This document shows positions 1 to 11,918 of a stretch of 64,000 nt of DNA, piece by piece. The number at the start of each line of letters is the position of its first letter. Position 1 is the stretch's first letter. The notes beneath the pieces were generated by a model, which was not told where the DNA came from, did not search any database, and was given only the letters and a program-made list of their open reading frames with translations. Made by a program: the position numbers and the translations under genes. Origin of the DNA: Rhea pennata (taxonomy: Eukaryota > Chordata > Aves > Rheiformes > Rheidae); NCBI RefSeq assembly GCF_028389875.1, contig NC_084677.1, positions 10,706,017-10,770,016 on the forward strand, read 5' to 3'.

Positions 1-1074
1 TCGCTCACGTGAGGTGGTTTGAAGTGACACCCTAAAAGGCAATTTCCTGAGACAAGCACAGGCCCTCTAGGAGGCAGTTCAGCACTGCCTTCTCCCCACA
101 GGTGGGAAGGGATCGATACACAGTGACTGCTTACACTAGAGCCTCTGCCTCATTTTAATCCTCCCTCAGGAGTTGCCCAGTGTGCACTGGAACAAACTAT
201 TGCTTTGCTCTCACAGGCTGAGCCTGGAGACAGCTGCTTTCCAGTACAGCAGTGCTAGGCAGAAGGCTATTGTGGAAAGAGAGGTTCCCTTAAAAGAGTA
301 AAAAATAGCAGGCAAGCAGACATCAAGCAAGATACTGCTAGCCAAGGTAGACTCCTGAATGCACACTGCAAATAAATATTTGATTGCCCTTTTAGTCTGT
401 ACTCTTAAAAAGCCAATGGAAGTGCAGTTTATGTGACTGAAAAAAATCCAAAGGTTAGAAGTTTCATTCAAACTGATTTATAATGAAACCCATCAGCACC
501 CTATTAAAACTGCCTTGCCATCTATAATTCAGCAAATCTAAATCCATGTATTTGGTGCTGCTATCCAGAAAGCATTTATCCTCATTTACCCAAATTAAGT
601 GCAACTTCTTGAAAATGAAGCTGCCACAGCATAGTAAAATACACAGAATATTCAACAATATTCATTATTGTAACAATATGGTAATTAAGAATCCACTTTC
701 AGATTAAAAATTCTCCCCTTGTCCAATCTGTAGGCATACCAATAGCAGTTCTTCAAAGTAAAAAGCCATCCCTTCGCACCACTCACTCACCAAGTGCAAA
801 AATGTGAAGATTTTACTGAATAATAAATTCCCTTAGAACCACTAATGTAGTTAATTATGAAATCAACATTAAAAAAAATTACCAAGATGCAACTTGTTGC
901 AGGCTTTGCCTGTGTCTTCAGTCTTTGTTGAAGGCTGTCTCTTGCCTTGTAAAAGTTTCAAAAACTTACTGTTCAGCTGAAGTGAAGACCCAGCTGCACA
1001 GACGCTGTAGTATCCAGTTGAAAACTTGTACTGCAATTACCTCATAGATCAGATTTTTAAAAAACATTTTGTAT

Positions 1075-1080
1075 TTTATT
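1075..1080 (-). terminator. KNOP1: AATAAA, likely KNOP1 poly(A) signal
   Basis: A canonical hexamer 68 nt past the KNOP1 stop. It would give a 3' UTR of about 90 nt. Chosen on motif and position only. Confidence 0.5.
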
Positions 1081-1131
1081 TCAAGTAAAAAGGAAAAGCA
1101 AAAATATTTTTCTTGATGAATTTTAATTCTT

Positions 1132-1137
1132 TTTATT
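1132..1137 (-). terminator. KNOP1: AATAAA, first possible KNOP1 poly(A) signal
   Basis: TTTATT on the plus strand, so AATAAA in the sense of KNOP1, 11 nt past the stop codon. It is probably too close to the stop to be the main signal. Confidence 0.25.
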
Positions 1138-1147
1138 ACTTAAGAGT

Positions 1148-1459
1148 TTAATCTTCAAATTTTATAGATCTAGATGTGTATTTGTCTATGTACACTTTTT
1201 TGTTGGCAGCAGGTTGGAATCCAAGACCAATTCTTCTGTGTTGCTTCAAGTCCATTGCTTTATCAAATTCCATTTTCAGGGCCTGCTGTAACTTTTCCTC
1301 CCCTTCCCTGTTCAGAGCCATGTTCGGTTTGTTTGTAGTCGCTGAGAGATCTTGGATAGACACTGAGCCCTTTTTAAAACCTCCCATTAGTCTGAGAAAC
1401 TTCATTCCTTGGTCAGGACTTTGAAAAGCAGCTGTACTCCACTGGCCGAACTTTGCATC
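1148..1459 (-). CDS. KNOP1: KNOP1 last coding exon (SMAP-like C-terminus)
   Basis: The acceptor ttttatttcacag is followed by GATGCAAAG; the frame encodes 103 residues and stops at 1150-1148. Visible motifs are DAKFGQW near the start, KFLRLMGGFKK, NKPNMAL, RIGLGFQPA, NKKVYIDKYTS and a terminal KFED. These follow human FGQW, KFLRLMGGFK, RPNMAL, GAGLGFSTAPNK and KLED in order. This is the best conserved part of the family and gives the strongest identification. The opposite-strand open frame over it is a shadow. Confidence 0.95.
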   Translation of the reverse strand, partial: DAKFGQWSTAAFQSPDQGMKFLRLMGGFKKGSVSIQDLSATTNKPNMALNREGEEKLQQALKMEFDKAMDLKQHRRIGLGFQPAANKKVYIDKYTSRSIKFED

Positions 1460-4400
1460 CTGTGAAATAAAACAAAATTAAATGACACCAAGGCTAAGGA
1501 GCACATGTGTGGCTGTGTAGCCTGAGAACAGAACCAGCTACCAAAACTGATGCAGGACTGACAGGGCTAGGAAAGAGTCAGTCCACTTGCAGTACTTACT
1601 AAGGTATGTGATAAAAGGATGACATAATCCTGCACGAGTGCATCTACATTAACATTTAATTCATTTAGCCTGGAGACAGGATTTAACGCACTTTCAGAAT
1701 CTCCTTTCCCTCTGCAGAAATCTGACTTTTCTGCTCTCTGGATAGTATTTAGCTCAAAGAGCAAAATCTTGTCCAATCAAGCCCTTATTCTAAGACAATT
1801 TTCAGATTTAATCATCTGTCTCTTTCACTCTGTCACTTCTTAGCACTACCTTTTCATTTTCCTGCTGTCTAGTTACATGTTGTCTTCAGCAATGCATTCT
1901 ATCTGGTTCATATGCTTTAAGTAGCAATTACTCATTCCACTAATTACCAATTGTATTACAAGAGTGTAAAACTGGGGACACGTCCTTAACCAAAAGGATT
2001 AAACATAATACTTTTAACCCTTTTGGTCCCTCTCAGTTTGCCATTTGTTCTCTCTGCTCTTCACTGGTTTCTTTGGACCAGTCCTCTCCTTCAGGATTTT
2101 TCTTTTGTCTGCACATATTGGCTCCTCTCTGAGAATACAAGTAATAGCTCAAGTAAAATCATAATTCAACCATTTCTGTTTGTGGATAATCCAGAGTATA
2201 TCATATGATTTAAGAAGTTTATAAACTTTTGACTTACCTAAGAACATACTTCATTAGCTGAGGATCTTATTTGATTCCTAGGCTAGGAGATAGGTAGTCA
2301 TTTCTAACTGTTTTTGGCAGGCCTGCTATGCCTCTATTTTTTCTTTAAAATTGGGGATAACAATAATGCAAGAACGTCTGATCGTTAATTAAACAGACTG
2401 AGCTGGCTACATCAAAGGAAAAAAGTGAATTTTATGTTGTGTTCATGTGAGCCTGAAAGCATTCCAACTGAACAGTTGTAGCTTGCATGAAACAGTCATT
2501 CCCCCCTAGACAGCCAACATGACACACAGTATGCTACACAATATTGGAGGCAAGCTGTAGCAGGTTTTCTAAGTTACAAAAATGCAAGGCTAGACTATCC
2601 TTCAATATCACAGTCTAGAATACTTACTATTCAAAGAGTCTTCCATAATAATTTAGTATTTCTACCTTTAAAGACAAGCTGCTTTAGAAGCCTAGGTCTC
2701 TTATACAGACATGCGCGTACACACCCATTTGTTCTCTGCTTGGAATGGGAGACACACCAGCACAAGCGCAGAAATAACTGCAGCTTTTCAAACGCTATGT
2801 TGTTTTATAAGTGAATTGCTGGCAATCACTGCACAGAGCCTTTGCTGCAGCATTTTCAGCTTGCTCTTTGTGAAGCTCATGAATTAGTTTTCATAGCTTC
2901 TATTCTTCAGGGCATCAATAACCAGTAACAGTTCTGCATCAAAGAACTGGGATTCCCTGCCAAAGATATCATTTTTCTCAATGACTTCAGAGCTGGTTAG
3001 AAGTTGCAGTTCCAGAGCTCTTGCATAGTCTGCCTCCCACTACACAAATTTACATGAGTTGTTTCTGGCATTTGTCTGAGGTGTATTTCTACTTTCTAAG
3101 CATACAGTCAGTGAACAGTTTTAAAGACAACTAAGAGTCCTGAATTATTTGTAAAGCTTTCTCTCCTCTTGAATCTCCTTACTCTGCAAAGGCTACTGCA
3201 ACAGTTACTGATACGTTACTGTAAACGTGTCAGGATATGGGCTGAGTATGATGCAAATACAAAAAACAAAGCAGCATCTTTCAAAGAAGGGAGAGGAGAT
3301 GTAGAAACTTAAGACTGACTGTAGGTATCACATGCATGCACTGTAAGTTGTCATCCTTTCCAGTTGCATCCCCACTGCTGAATGTCTGCAAATTCTTTCA
3401 AATAATAATACAGATAAAATTCAGTGACAGCTATATCCATGGTCTAGCATTATTTGTGTTTCACAATAAGCAGAAAAATGCTTTTGCAGCAATTCATCTT
3501 GGCTAGCCAGAAGCTCAACAGCAGCCAGAAAAAATGTCGCTTTTCAGGACCGATGATGAGATTTAGAGCTCTGCACAATTTCAACTGCTGTTGTAGTTCA
3601 GTGGTCTGCTCCCAGACTCTCTTCAGATTGCACTGATTTGTTCTATAGCATGACCTTAAATTTACAATCAGAAAGAAGACTGATGAGCCAAGCCGTGTAC
3701 ATGATCCACATACAGAAGAGTACAGTGCATTTTCAGGAAGTAGCTCTGGACACAGTATTTTTGTCAGATCAACGTCTCCATACATACATACCGGTTCCAC
3801 TTTGGTGCTGAAAACCTTAGTTTTGCCAGATTCTCTATCGATTTCTTCTTGCAGAGCTTGCCGTCTCACCTAGCATGCAGAAAAAACAGCAAAAGTGTTT
3901 GTCTTCTATGCATTAATTGACAATTTAATTCACAGTGAAAACGTGAGGGAAGAATATGATGATTGGATAGCTTCTGTATTTTAGAAAGGTAATTAGAAAG
4001 TTGTGTTTTATCCTTTTACATGCTCAATTCCAGAACTACACTTTTTGTAGTGGTATTTTAAGTGAACGTTTTGTTATACCAAGTATGTTTAATCCTCTAA
4101 CTGCACGTAGTAGCTACCCTGAAACTGCCAACAGTGATGAGAGGCAAACAAAGGTGTATTTAACCAAATCATCCAGTTCAAGCCTTCTGACATTCACTGG
4201 ACTATACATTTTGGACTTAGCCAATTGGAAGGTACAGTACCTTTTAAACAGAGCTCTACCCAAAAAAAGCAATTTTGGCACAGACTAACAGTAAAGCACA
4301 ACTTTTTTTTTTTGGTTACAAATTCTATGCATACCTTAGATGCTGAATTGTTTTAAAATTTACAGAATTAAGACAAAGCATACCTTGTCTATATTAATTT

Positions 4401-5830
4401 CATCACAGTTTCCTTTTTTTTCCTGTACAATAGTTACATCATCCACATGTTCCTGTAAAACAGGAAAAACCTGTATAAATATTATTATCCATTCTGTCTG
4501 TTAGAGTTTGCATAGCTATGTCCACAAGCATAAGAACACTGAGCAATATGGTAGTAATACTTTTGGGCAAGAAGAAACAGTCAAATCTAAGCTGGAAATG
4601 CCAGCTAAACCTATGCATTTCTAGGCAGAGATTTTTCTCCAAGAGGGCTAAATATCCACTGAAGGTTTGCAGAAATCTGGTAGAAATCTGGGGAAGTGTC
4701 ATATTTTTTTAATAAAAAGCCTAAGGGACTTTTAAAATCTGTATGTTTAAAGGACCTGCCAATATCATCAGAACACACAGTCAACTGCAGGCAAGGTCAC
4801 TTCAAATTAAACAGTTCTGTAAGTTAAATTTACACGCAAAATCAGCAGCAAAAGTACAAAATAAAATCTGTAATAAGATAACGCCCCCTCTGAATACACA
4901 GAACCAGCTTGATGAAGTATATGGGTGCTTCCGCTTCTATTACAAGCACAGCAATCAAAGGCAACTGCATTGTGCTCAGGACTGCACAAATGCAGAGTAG
5001 AAGATGGTCCCCAAAGAGCTTCCAGTGTGGAAAGATAAAGAGGAAAGGGAGCGTTGTGACACAACTAGTGTCCCCTGCAACGGCAGCAAACAGTGTGCAA
5101 GCAGCACAATTGAGAGGGAGGAACAGGAAGATGATGTTAGAGCAAGTAAGGCAGGAATAGAAGGGGCAGGGTGGCAGGAGGTAAATCACTAGCAGAGTCT
5201 CAGAGGAGCCCATTACTGGTAACGTCCATAAAATGCTGCGCTTCAGCGGCTTTCACTCCCACCGGCTGGAGTTTCTAACTCATTGCTCTCAAACCTTCTT
5301 TTCCAAATCTGTAATAAGGATAACATTTTTGGGCACCCAGTATAACAACATAAGTAATAAGTCCACAATAGTGGTAAATTAAAGCCATAAGCTTTCAACT
5401 AGCCTGGAAAAGGTGGTCAAAAGGAAGATGTATTGATGCAGCTAGCACAGTAACCCAAGCGCAAGATAGCCAAGGAACATTAAGACAACAAAAAGATTTG
5501 TTATATACTTCTGTCAGCACAAAAGCTGCTTTTATTTTTTCAAAGATTTACAGTTTTCTTTAAGCAAAGCCATTAGCAATATAACTCATTTTCCAAAGCT
5601 ACCTTCTGTTCATTGATTTTACATACACACAAGTACATCCACTATCAAAAATTAGGAAAAAAATACCCATCTACAATAAGGAAAGCTCATTCTCTTAACT
5701 GGAAAAAGAAAAGAAGAAGAAGAAGAAAGATTTACTTCTAGATGACCTGGTACTGTCTTTTCAGATCTCTTAAAACAAGTGGAAAAACTATGTTGACAGG
5801 ATTCTGCAAACAGCTGCAATACTGCAATAG

Positions 5831-5861
<31 letters not shown>

Positions 5862-8800
5862 CTTGAAGGGTAGGTAGCAGGCAAGCAAAGAAGATGTGTG
5901 CCCCCCCATCCTTGCTAATTCACAGCATGTTACTGGCTTACTGAAGATTATTAAACATCAAGAATTAGCAGGATCAAACCTTCCTGGGGATGAGCCAACC
6001 TCATCTTCCCCCTGAGCTTCAAAGAACATTAACAAACTGTAGGATTATGCTATCTGCAAACAATTTCAAAGAAGTAAACTAAGTTCTGTAGCACAGGAGA
6101 TAGGTTTGCTGTATTTGTCAGTTGAGTCTCACTGGACTCTATGCCAGTAAGAAATTCTCTTAAATATGAGGCTCTCCAGACTTTGTGATAGCATCTTTGC
6201 TATGAAACAAAGCATGCATTCTTACAAGGGAAAAGAACACTGCATTTGTGGGCTTTCTGTCCTTGCAAGAGTCGCCACCTAAACACAATGCTTGCCATTA
6301 AGAAGATTTCTTCATTCTCATAGCTATTTCCTTTTAAATCGTACAGAAAAATGTGAGAAGTTCAAGACCCTAGTCTGTTCCCACAGGCATCAGTGGCAGT
6401 ATTCACTGGAGTGAAACAGGACTGAGGCTTGCACGCCCACAGCTGGCAAATATTCCCTCCCACGTGTGCTCTACACTGCTGGCCAGATGAATACTTATGC
6501 AGGCTGCTGGTACTGTGCTAAAGGTGATGTAGTAAGACCATCAAAATGAGAGAATACTAGCAATGGCTCAACTAATGATTAGGAAGACATTTTTTGAAAC
6601 TGTCAACTGTATTTTCACATCTTAATGAACCAGCTAGAATCCCCCATACAAACCAGGGTTTACTGCGTAGTGACTGCAGTTAGATTACTTTTCTCACATA
6701 ACAAATTCATTGTCAGTGCAATCAGTTCTCAGGTACATCCACTTTTCCCACAAATTTCTACACATTACCATACAACAATCTCAGAGGTATTACACTGCAT
6801 GTTTTGTATTAGCTATCTTTTTGCATTCTCCAGATTATTTCAACCTCCTCCTTAATCTGCTGAGTAATGACATTCAACAGGACAAATGTGAATCTTTGAT
6901 ATCAAGTGAATATCACTCCACTTGTCTATAGAAACCCGCTACTTTGCTTGCTGCAGAAACCCCAGAGAGGATTTTTCAAGGAATGCAGCAATATTTATGA
7001 CACATGTAGACTGGAAAATATGTCAGGATTGTGACACAATTAAAAGCAAGGCTGACATTATCAGCAATTTATTCTAGTAATGTCGTCTGGCCTAGCAAGA
7101 ACTAGCTTTCTTCAGAACTGATTACCTAGACTTCAAATCTTGAGAATTTCTCTGAATTTTTGTTATTTATGTATAGAGCATATTCAGCTGAATATGCTCT
7201 ATACATAAATAACATAAAAAAAAACATGCAGCACCCTACCCCTTCTCAGTTGTTTGCACAGCACTTGCTGTGTTTTCCATCATAATAGGTCACCAGCATC
7301 ATGCAATTTTCCTTGTCATTCTAAGGCTTATCTTGCCTCCACACACGAGAGCAGCTGCATGAATCCAAATAATGTCAAACAGTCTCAACAAGGCAATGTC
7401 AATTTAATTATAAATTATACCCGAGCAATAAAACCACCTTATCCTTTGAAAGGTCAAAAGGAAAAACCTAAGTAAAGAAGCCCAAGCATCTGCTTACCCA
7501 ATGATAAGCATACATGCTGCCAACACAAACCTTCTTGGAAAAAAAGCCCATTTCTATGTCTCCATGCAAGATGAAAAACCCGTTTATATACTCAAATCTA
7601 TATTTAATCATTAATACTAGACTCTAAAAAGTTTATACATTTGTGAAGAACATGAAGAAACCACATAAGTGAGTGGACAACAAAGCAGAACACACACTAT
7701 GAAGTGCTAACAGACTTAGCAAACATTTCTAAGCCTCAGAAATAACTTAAATGCTGAACCATGTCCAGTGAACCTGGCTTTCAGCTGGAATCTAATACAC
7801 TGATTTGGGAGGGCAAGGAGGAGAAGGATAGGATTCGTTAAGCTCTCCACATATCTGGTAGACTGGCTGGTAACCTACACACCAGCATCTTCTCCAGGAA
7901 GAATGGAGGTTTTACCTTTTTACACTGTGGAGCTCTGAGCAAGCGGGTGCAAAATTGAGTAGTGAGGCAGCAACTACTGCTGCCCGCTGTCCCTAGCTTA
8001 CAAAAATCTCCAGTGATGGTTTATCATCTAGTGCCATTTCAACATAGCAAGCATTCATAGTTCTCTATCAACATGAACTGGGGCTCAGCTTCTCATTACC
8101 TATGCAAATAAAGACAGGCTCCTAATGACTTGCAACAACTTTTTTAAGAAAGGTGTTTGAGCACCTAAAGTCAGGAATAGATGCCCACTGAGTTTCTGTG
8201 TCTCACAGCTTAATTCTCAATGACATCAACATAGGTGAGGCATATAGGTGCTAACTTCAGACACTTAGCTTTAAAATGTGACCCTATCAGAGAAGAAGGA
8301 AGTTTTTAAAAAAACCCACATCTTAATAGTCTATTTTTCAAAAAAATGGAAAGAAGAAATCCCTGTATTTCAAATTTTTCATTTTTTTAAATACTTGAAA
8401 CAAGCTTTTCTGTCTTCCTTGTTATCACACCAATTCCTCTCTGTGTATGTTTCACCACATAAGACTCTTGGATGGCATTTCCTTTAACGGTCAATCAGTC
8501 TGGATGTTCCAGTTACTTTGTTTTAGTTACACAGTTCTCAAATGTATTTATTTGTCTTGCATGCATTTTTTTTTCATTAAAAATTGTGCTTGAGTTTTCA
8601 TTTAGGATGTTCTCTAATATTTTTTTAATCAGAATTTATACACCAATGTTTTAGGTCTAGTCAATACTTAGAATTTTCTCTAAAGTTAAGACACGATGTT
8701 TTGGCTAAACTTCCCTCCTGTTTCTAACACTATACAGTTCCAGCATCAGCAAAACCTTCAGGGGAAGAGTCCGACATATGCAGTTAGATGTACTCATGAT

Positions 8801-10662
8801 ATCAATATTCTCTTAGGTGCTCAGAGTAGATGACATGGTATTAAAATCCCAGCCTACCACTCACTTTGATAAAAGCAACTGTAGGGGAGACAGGAGAGAA
8901 TGTATATGACTGTAGATACCAGTTTTAATTTTGTGCCCATTCCTGATAGTACCTGTAATACATGATTTATGCATTTTATGTTTTTGCAATTCAAACACTA
9001 GATGACTGCAGCAGTACGCATTAAAAAACCCTGTTCTGTCTTTCATCATTGCTGTAAGTGGAAATCAGTGGACTGATCCTGTGTGCTGTTTCTCACACTC
9101 CAGAGGCGGCCTACCACTCTGCTGACCTAAACACAACCTAAGGGTCTGAGCAGGCAGAACAGTTCATAAAATAGGAAACTGTCCACATAAAAATCTTTCA
9201 ATTCTTTAGCAAAGGGTAAAAAAATAGCCTCTTAGTTTTTACTTACCAATACCTCATTTTCCATGTTTTCTCTTTTGATCTTTTTCTTTTTTATATTTGC
9301 TTGTGAGCCTGGTTCTTCAGCAGAATCCTGTTGTAATTTTTTTCTTTTTTTAGTTTTTTTGTCAGAGAATAGATGGCTATAATTAGATAACACCCTTTCT
9401 ACAACATCCCCTGTGACACATTCAGCTAGCTTGGTTCCACTTTCCTCATTCTTTTCATTGTTTTCTGGTAGCATTATTTTTTTGCTTTTAGATGTGCTGT
9501 CATCGCTCATAGCAAATATTGAATCAGATGTTTTTTCCTCTTCTTTTTGAATCTTCTTTTTCTTTTTCTTCTTGGTTACATCATTATTGTCCTTGATATT
9601 CTTCCTGCGTTTTTTTCCAGAAAGCTCCTCCTCTTCAGACTCAGCTTCTTGTTGTGTAGGAACACACTCATCAGGAACTCTATGACAGTAGTCCTGATTA
9701 TCTTCACAAATTGAAGAGGAAACATCTTTGCTTCTCTTCTTTTTCTTTTTCTTCATTGTTTCTCTAAAACTCTCAGAGTTCTCAATGTTATCCTCTTCCT
9801 CTTTACTCATGAATGTAAATTCCTGGGAATTCCTTTCTTTTCTGAAGTCATTTATTGCAATGTGACTATCGTGAACTCCATGGATATTGTCCTGATTACA
9901 TGTCAGTGGTAAAAAGGAGGCAGGCTTATCTTTTTTATTCTTTTTCTTCTTCTTTTTCCTCACATAACTCTCCCCATCATTCTGGACAGTATCTGTTCCA
10001 TGTTTTTTGCCACTAACATCTTCTTGTGACATGTCTTTGTGTTTTTTTTTAAGATCTTTTTTTGATTGTTTTTGTTCACAGTCCTGGTAGTCCTCTAATG
10101 CTAAAGAAAAAATGCCTTTCTTCCTTTTTTTGTTAGTTACCTCACCATCCCATTCCAAATCCAAAGCAATGTTCTTTCTGCTTTTCTTGAAAGCAAATTC
10201 AGTTTCTTGAGTACCATCTGAATGATGATTTGAAAAGCCTACATCACAACTCTGATTATTCTCCAACGATAAGAAGGAATGATGTTGGTCCCTTTTTTTC
10301 TTCTTTTTGGTGGTTTTAATTTGTTCCCCTGGTTCTTCTTGTGTTTCTAAATCCAGATGGCTTTCTACATTCACTAAGCTTTTGGAATATGCTTCTTCCT
10401 GTAATTCAGTGCAAACTTTCTTTTTTTTGGTTTTCTTCTTCTTTGATGTTAATTGGTCTAAACATTCATCCTCTTTTAAATTTTTCTTTTTCTTTCCTTT
10501 TGTTTTTGCCTTTGTCTCAGACCAGTCATCATCCTTAGTTTTAATGACACTTTGATCATCTCCCTCAATTTTAACGATAGTCTGGCTGCCAATACTTTTC
10601 ACCTTTTTCTTTTTCTGTGCAGTTTCCTCATGAATTTCTTTTTTCTTTTTCTTTATTATCAT
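1148..10662 (-). CDS. KNOP1: KNOP1, lysine-rich nucleolar protein 1 (whole coding span, 4 coding exons)
   Basis: Joining 10662-9247, 4452-4384, 3869-3792 and 1459-1148 gives one open frame of 624 residues; every junction is GT/AG and phase 0. Residues 1-472 are low-complexity, with many K5-K9 tracts separated by acidic and serine-rich stretches. Residues 473-624 are the conserved C-terminus and contain EKKGNCDEINIDK, RRQALQEEIDRESGKT, FGQW and KFLRLMGGFK. These match the human KNOP1 tail as I remember it, including the SMAP-like (small acidic protein) domain. Human KNOP1 is about 458 aa, so this protein is longer, through expansion of the lysine-rich part. The family is nucleolar and the basic tracts fit nucleolar targeting; the molecular role is poorly defined. 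The gene shares a CpG-island promoter with IQCK, which is transcribed the other way. Confidence 0.93.
1460..3791 (-). other. KNOP1: KNOP1 intron between coding exons 3 and 4
   Basis: A 2.3-kb AT-rich intron with donor GTATGT and acceptor TTTCACAG. I saw no exon, RNA gene or well-defined repeat in it. Confidence 0.85.
3792..3869 (-). CDS. KNOP1: KNOP1 coding exon 3
   Basis: A 78-nt exon of 26 codons between acceptor ctgcatgctag and donor CCG|GTATGT. It begins VRRQALQEEIDRESGKT, identical over this stretch to the human KNOP1 sequence as I recall it, then continues into a diverged segment. The open frame continuing to 3450 beyond the donor is intron. Phase 0 at both ends. Confidence 0.93.
3870..4383 (-). 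other. KNOP1: KNOP1 intron between coding exons 2 and 3
   Basis: A 514-bp intron, GTATGC to GCTAG. Nothing further recognised. Confidence 0.85.
4384..4452 (-). CDS. KNOP1: KNOP1 coding exon 2
   Basis: A 69-nt exon of 23 codons between acceptor ttttacag and donor AAG|GTATGC. It encodes a segment ending in QEKKGNCDEINIDK, which aligns with remembered human EKKGNMDEAHIDQ directly before the VRRQALQEE block. It starts and ends in phase 0. It is far too short to stand out as an open frame and was found by splice sites and homology. Confidence 0.9.
5831..5860. repeat. Poly(T)23-poly(A)7 homopolymer block
   Basis: Twenty-three T followed directly by seven A inside a KNOP1 intron. Simple sequence, likely length-polymorphic. 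It could be an old retroposon tail, but no element body is recognisable beside it. Confidence 0.85.
7161..7214. repeat. Perfect 54-bp palindrome with no spacer
   Basis: The right half, from 7188, is the exact reverse complement of the left half, ending at 7187, over 27 bases each. The centre is ATTCAG|CTGAAT and the outer ends are TGTTATTTATG and CATAAATAACA. Beyond 7161 and 7214 pairing continues imperfectly for a few bases. It lies in a KNOP1 intron. It could be a true cruciform-forming palindrome, a tiny foldback element, or an assembly or snap-back artefact. Confidence 0.95.
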
Positions 10663-10663
10663 T
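9247..10663 (-). CDS. KNOP1: KNOP1 coding exon 1 (large lysine-rich exon with start codon)
   Basis: The acceptor reads cctttttcag, followed by A and then ATG at 10662-10660, so translation starts one base into the exon. The start MIIKKKKK resembles human KNOP1 (MITK...). The frame stays open for 472 codons. The donor is TTG|GTAAGT, with the exon ending at 9247; the open frame runs four codons into the intron before a stop, but the consensus GTAAGT and the phase-0 join to 4452 fix the true end. Lysine tracts recur about every 59 residues, each followed by a related SFL/NQD-type block. The A-rich coding strand makes the frame sensitive to homopolymer errors, but no break was seen. Confidence 0.93.
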
Positions 10664-11881
10664 CTGAAAAAGGCAATAAAGATATTAGTGCACAGCTTTG
10701 AAAAAAGGAAAGAAATCCTAGTCTACTTGATGTTCCTTCATTCTGAAACCTTTCCATACCTCTGATTGTCCCTAGCAGTTTTTTTCCAATTTCACAACAT
10801 GCTTTCTCTGATGGAGGTAATCACAACTGTATGTAGCACTGAAAATACAACTGACTGCAGTGGGATGTAAGTGATGATTTTTTGTCTTGCTCTTTATTGC
10901 TGCCTCAGTAATTCCTAACTATTTGTATTTTTGACAGGAGGAAAGCATGACATTTTCACAGAACTAATATCTTTCCTAAATGACAATGACATACATGTAT
11001 AAATACATCAATTGATATCTACAGTTAAGGTGGTCTTTTTCCACGTATGAATCACTCCGTATTTACTTACGGTGTACTTCCATCATTTTATCACCCGGAC
11101 ACTTGGCATTACAAGAAGCTTTGTTATTGCCTTTCATGCCCTTGCTATCCATTTCCTTTTTCAGAACATTTATGCTGGGCAGGTTACAACACACACAACC
11201 CTCTGGAAATCCTCTGCTAATGCTCCCCCTCCCTGAACTTATTCCTACGGTGTCCTATCTTCTAACCACAGTTAACCCACGGGGGGGGGGGGGGGTGTCT
11301 TTCAGCTGCCTCTTTTAAGGCACCCCGATGAAACCGGCCCACGCGTGCTGCAGCACGCCCCTGTGCCTTGCCAGCGCTTCGATACAGAATCAGCCGGTGT
11401 GCGTGAAGCAGCCGTGAGCTGACGGTGCCCCTGGCACAGCACGGCACGCAGGCCGCTTCCCAGCGCCTTCCCTCCGGCCGAGGCGGGATTCCTGCGCCCG
11501 CCAAAGGAGCCAGAGCCGCCGCCGGGAGCCCGCTGCGGCGCTGGGGCAGCGCCCGGGCCCGGGCCCCGCTCCGGGAGGCCCCGCAGCGCCGCCGCCGCCC
11601 CGCGGGGGGCACCGGCCCGCCCGAGCAGCCGCCCCGCGCCCCCCCGGCGGCGAGGGTCGGGGCTTCCCCGGGCGCCGCCGCCGCCCTGCTCGCTGCGGCG
11701 GGAGCGGGCCGCGGCGGAGGCCGCTGCGCGGCCTGACCCCCGGCAGGCGCCGGGAGCGGCCGCGAGGGGCGGCGGCGGCGCAGGGCGGACAGTGGGAAGG
11801 GGCAGGGGCCGCGGGCCGGGGCCGGGGGGCGAGCAGGGGAAGGGGCCGCGGGGCCGGGGGCGGCCGGGCCCCGCCGCTTAC
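10664..11881 (-). other. KNOP1: KNOP1 first intron (5' UTR intron)
   Basis: A 1.2-kb intron between the noncoding first exon (donor CGGCAG|GTAAGC) and the coding exon acceptor CCTTTTTCAG. The distal part is AT-rich; the proximal part is CpG-island sequence. It contains a G15 run at 11281-11295. Confidence 0.75.
11281..11295 (+). repeat. G15 homopolymer
   Basis: Fifteen consecutive G at the edge of the CpG island, inside KNOP1 intron 1. It is likely unstable, hard to sequence and able to form quadruplex structures. Confidence 0.85.
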
Positions 11882-11891
11882 CTGCCGCGGC

Positions 11892-11897
11892 CACGTG
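11892..11897. promoter_or_regulatory. CACGTG E-box
   Basis: Palindromic CACGTG within the predicted KNOP1 first exon, a MYC/MAX/USF-type site. It would fit a nucleolar, growth-linked gene, but binding is inferred only. Confidence 0.5.
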
Positions 11898-11918
11898 CGG
11901 CCGCTCCGCCCCGCCGAC

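Larger units (their letters stand above)
1..1147. other. KNOP1 3' UTR and downstream convergent intergenic DNA
   Basis: On the minus strand, AATAAA signals lie at 1137-1132, only 11 nt after the stop, and at 1080-1075. The second is the more plausible KNOP1 polyadenylation signal because a 10-nt 3' UTR would be exceptional. A plus-strand AATAAA at 822-827 could end a convergent transcript; in human the neighbour on this side is VPS35L (from memory). I could not recognise any VPS35L coding exon here. Small open frames in the stretch look random. Confidence 0.5.
4453..9246 (-). other. KNOP1: KNOP1 intron between coding exons 1 and 2
   Basis: A 4.8-kb intron (GTAAGT to TTACAG). It contains a T23A7 homopolymer block at 5831-5860 and the perfect 54-bp palindrome at 7161-7214. 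No additional exon was recognised; the flanking coding exons already align with the human protein without a gap. Confidence 0.85.

Noticed and set aside
1-1000. Possible VPS35L terminal exon on the plus strand, expected from human gene order
   Set aside because: No acceptor followed by a recognisable VPS35L sequence was found. The plus-strand AATAAA at 822 alone is not enough.
3450-3791. Continuation of the open frame after KNOP1 coding exon 3
   Set aside because: It lies past a clear GTATGT donor, has no family similarity, and the next exon joins in phase at 1459.
5652-5909. Minus-strand 85-codon frame with a polylysine stretch
   Set aside because: The lysines come from the T23 homopolymer; it is intronic to KNOP1 and unrelated to its coding exons.
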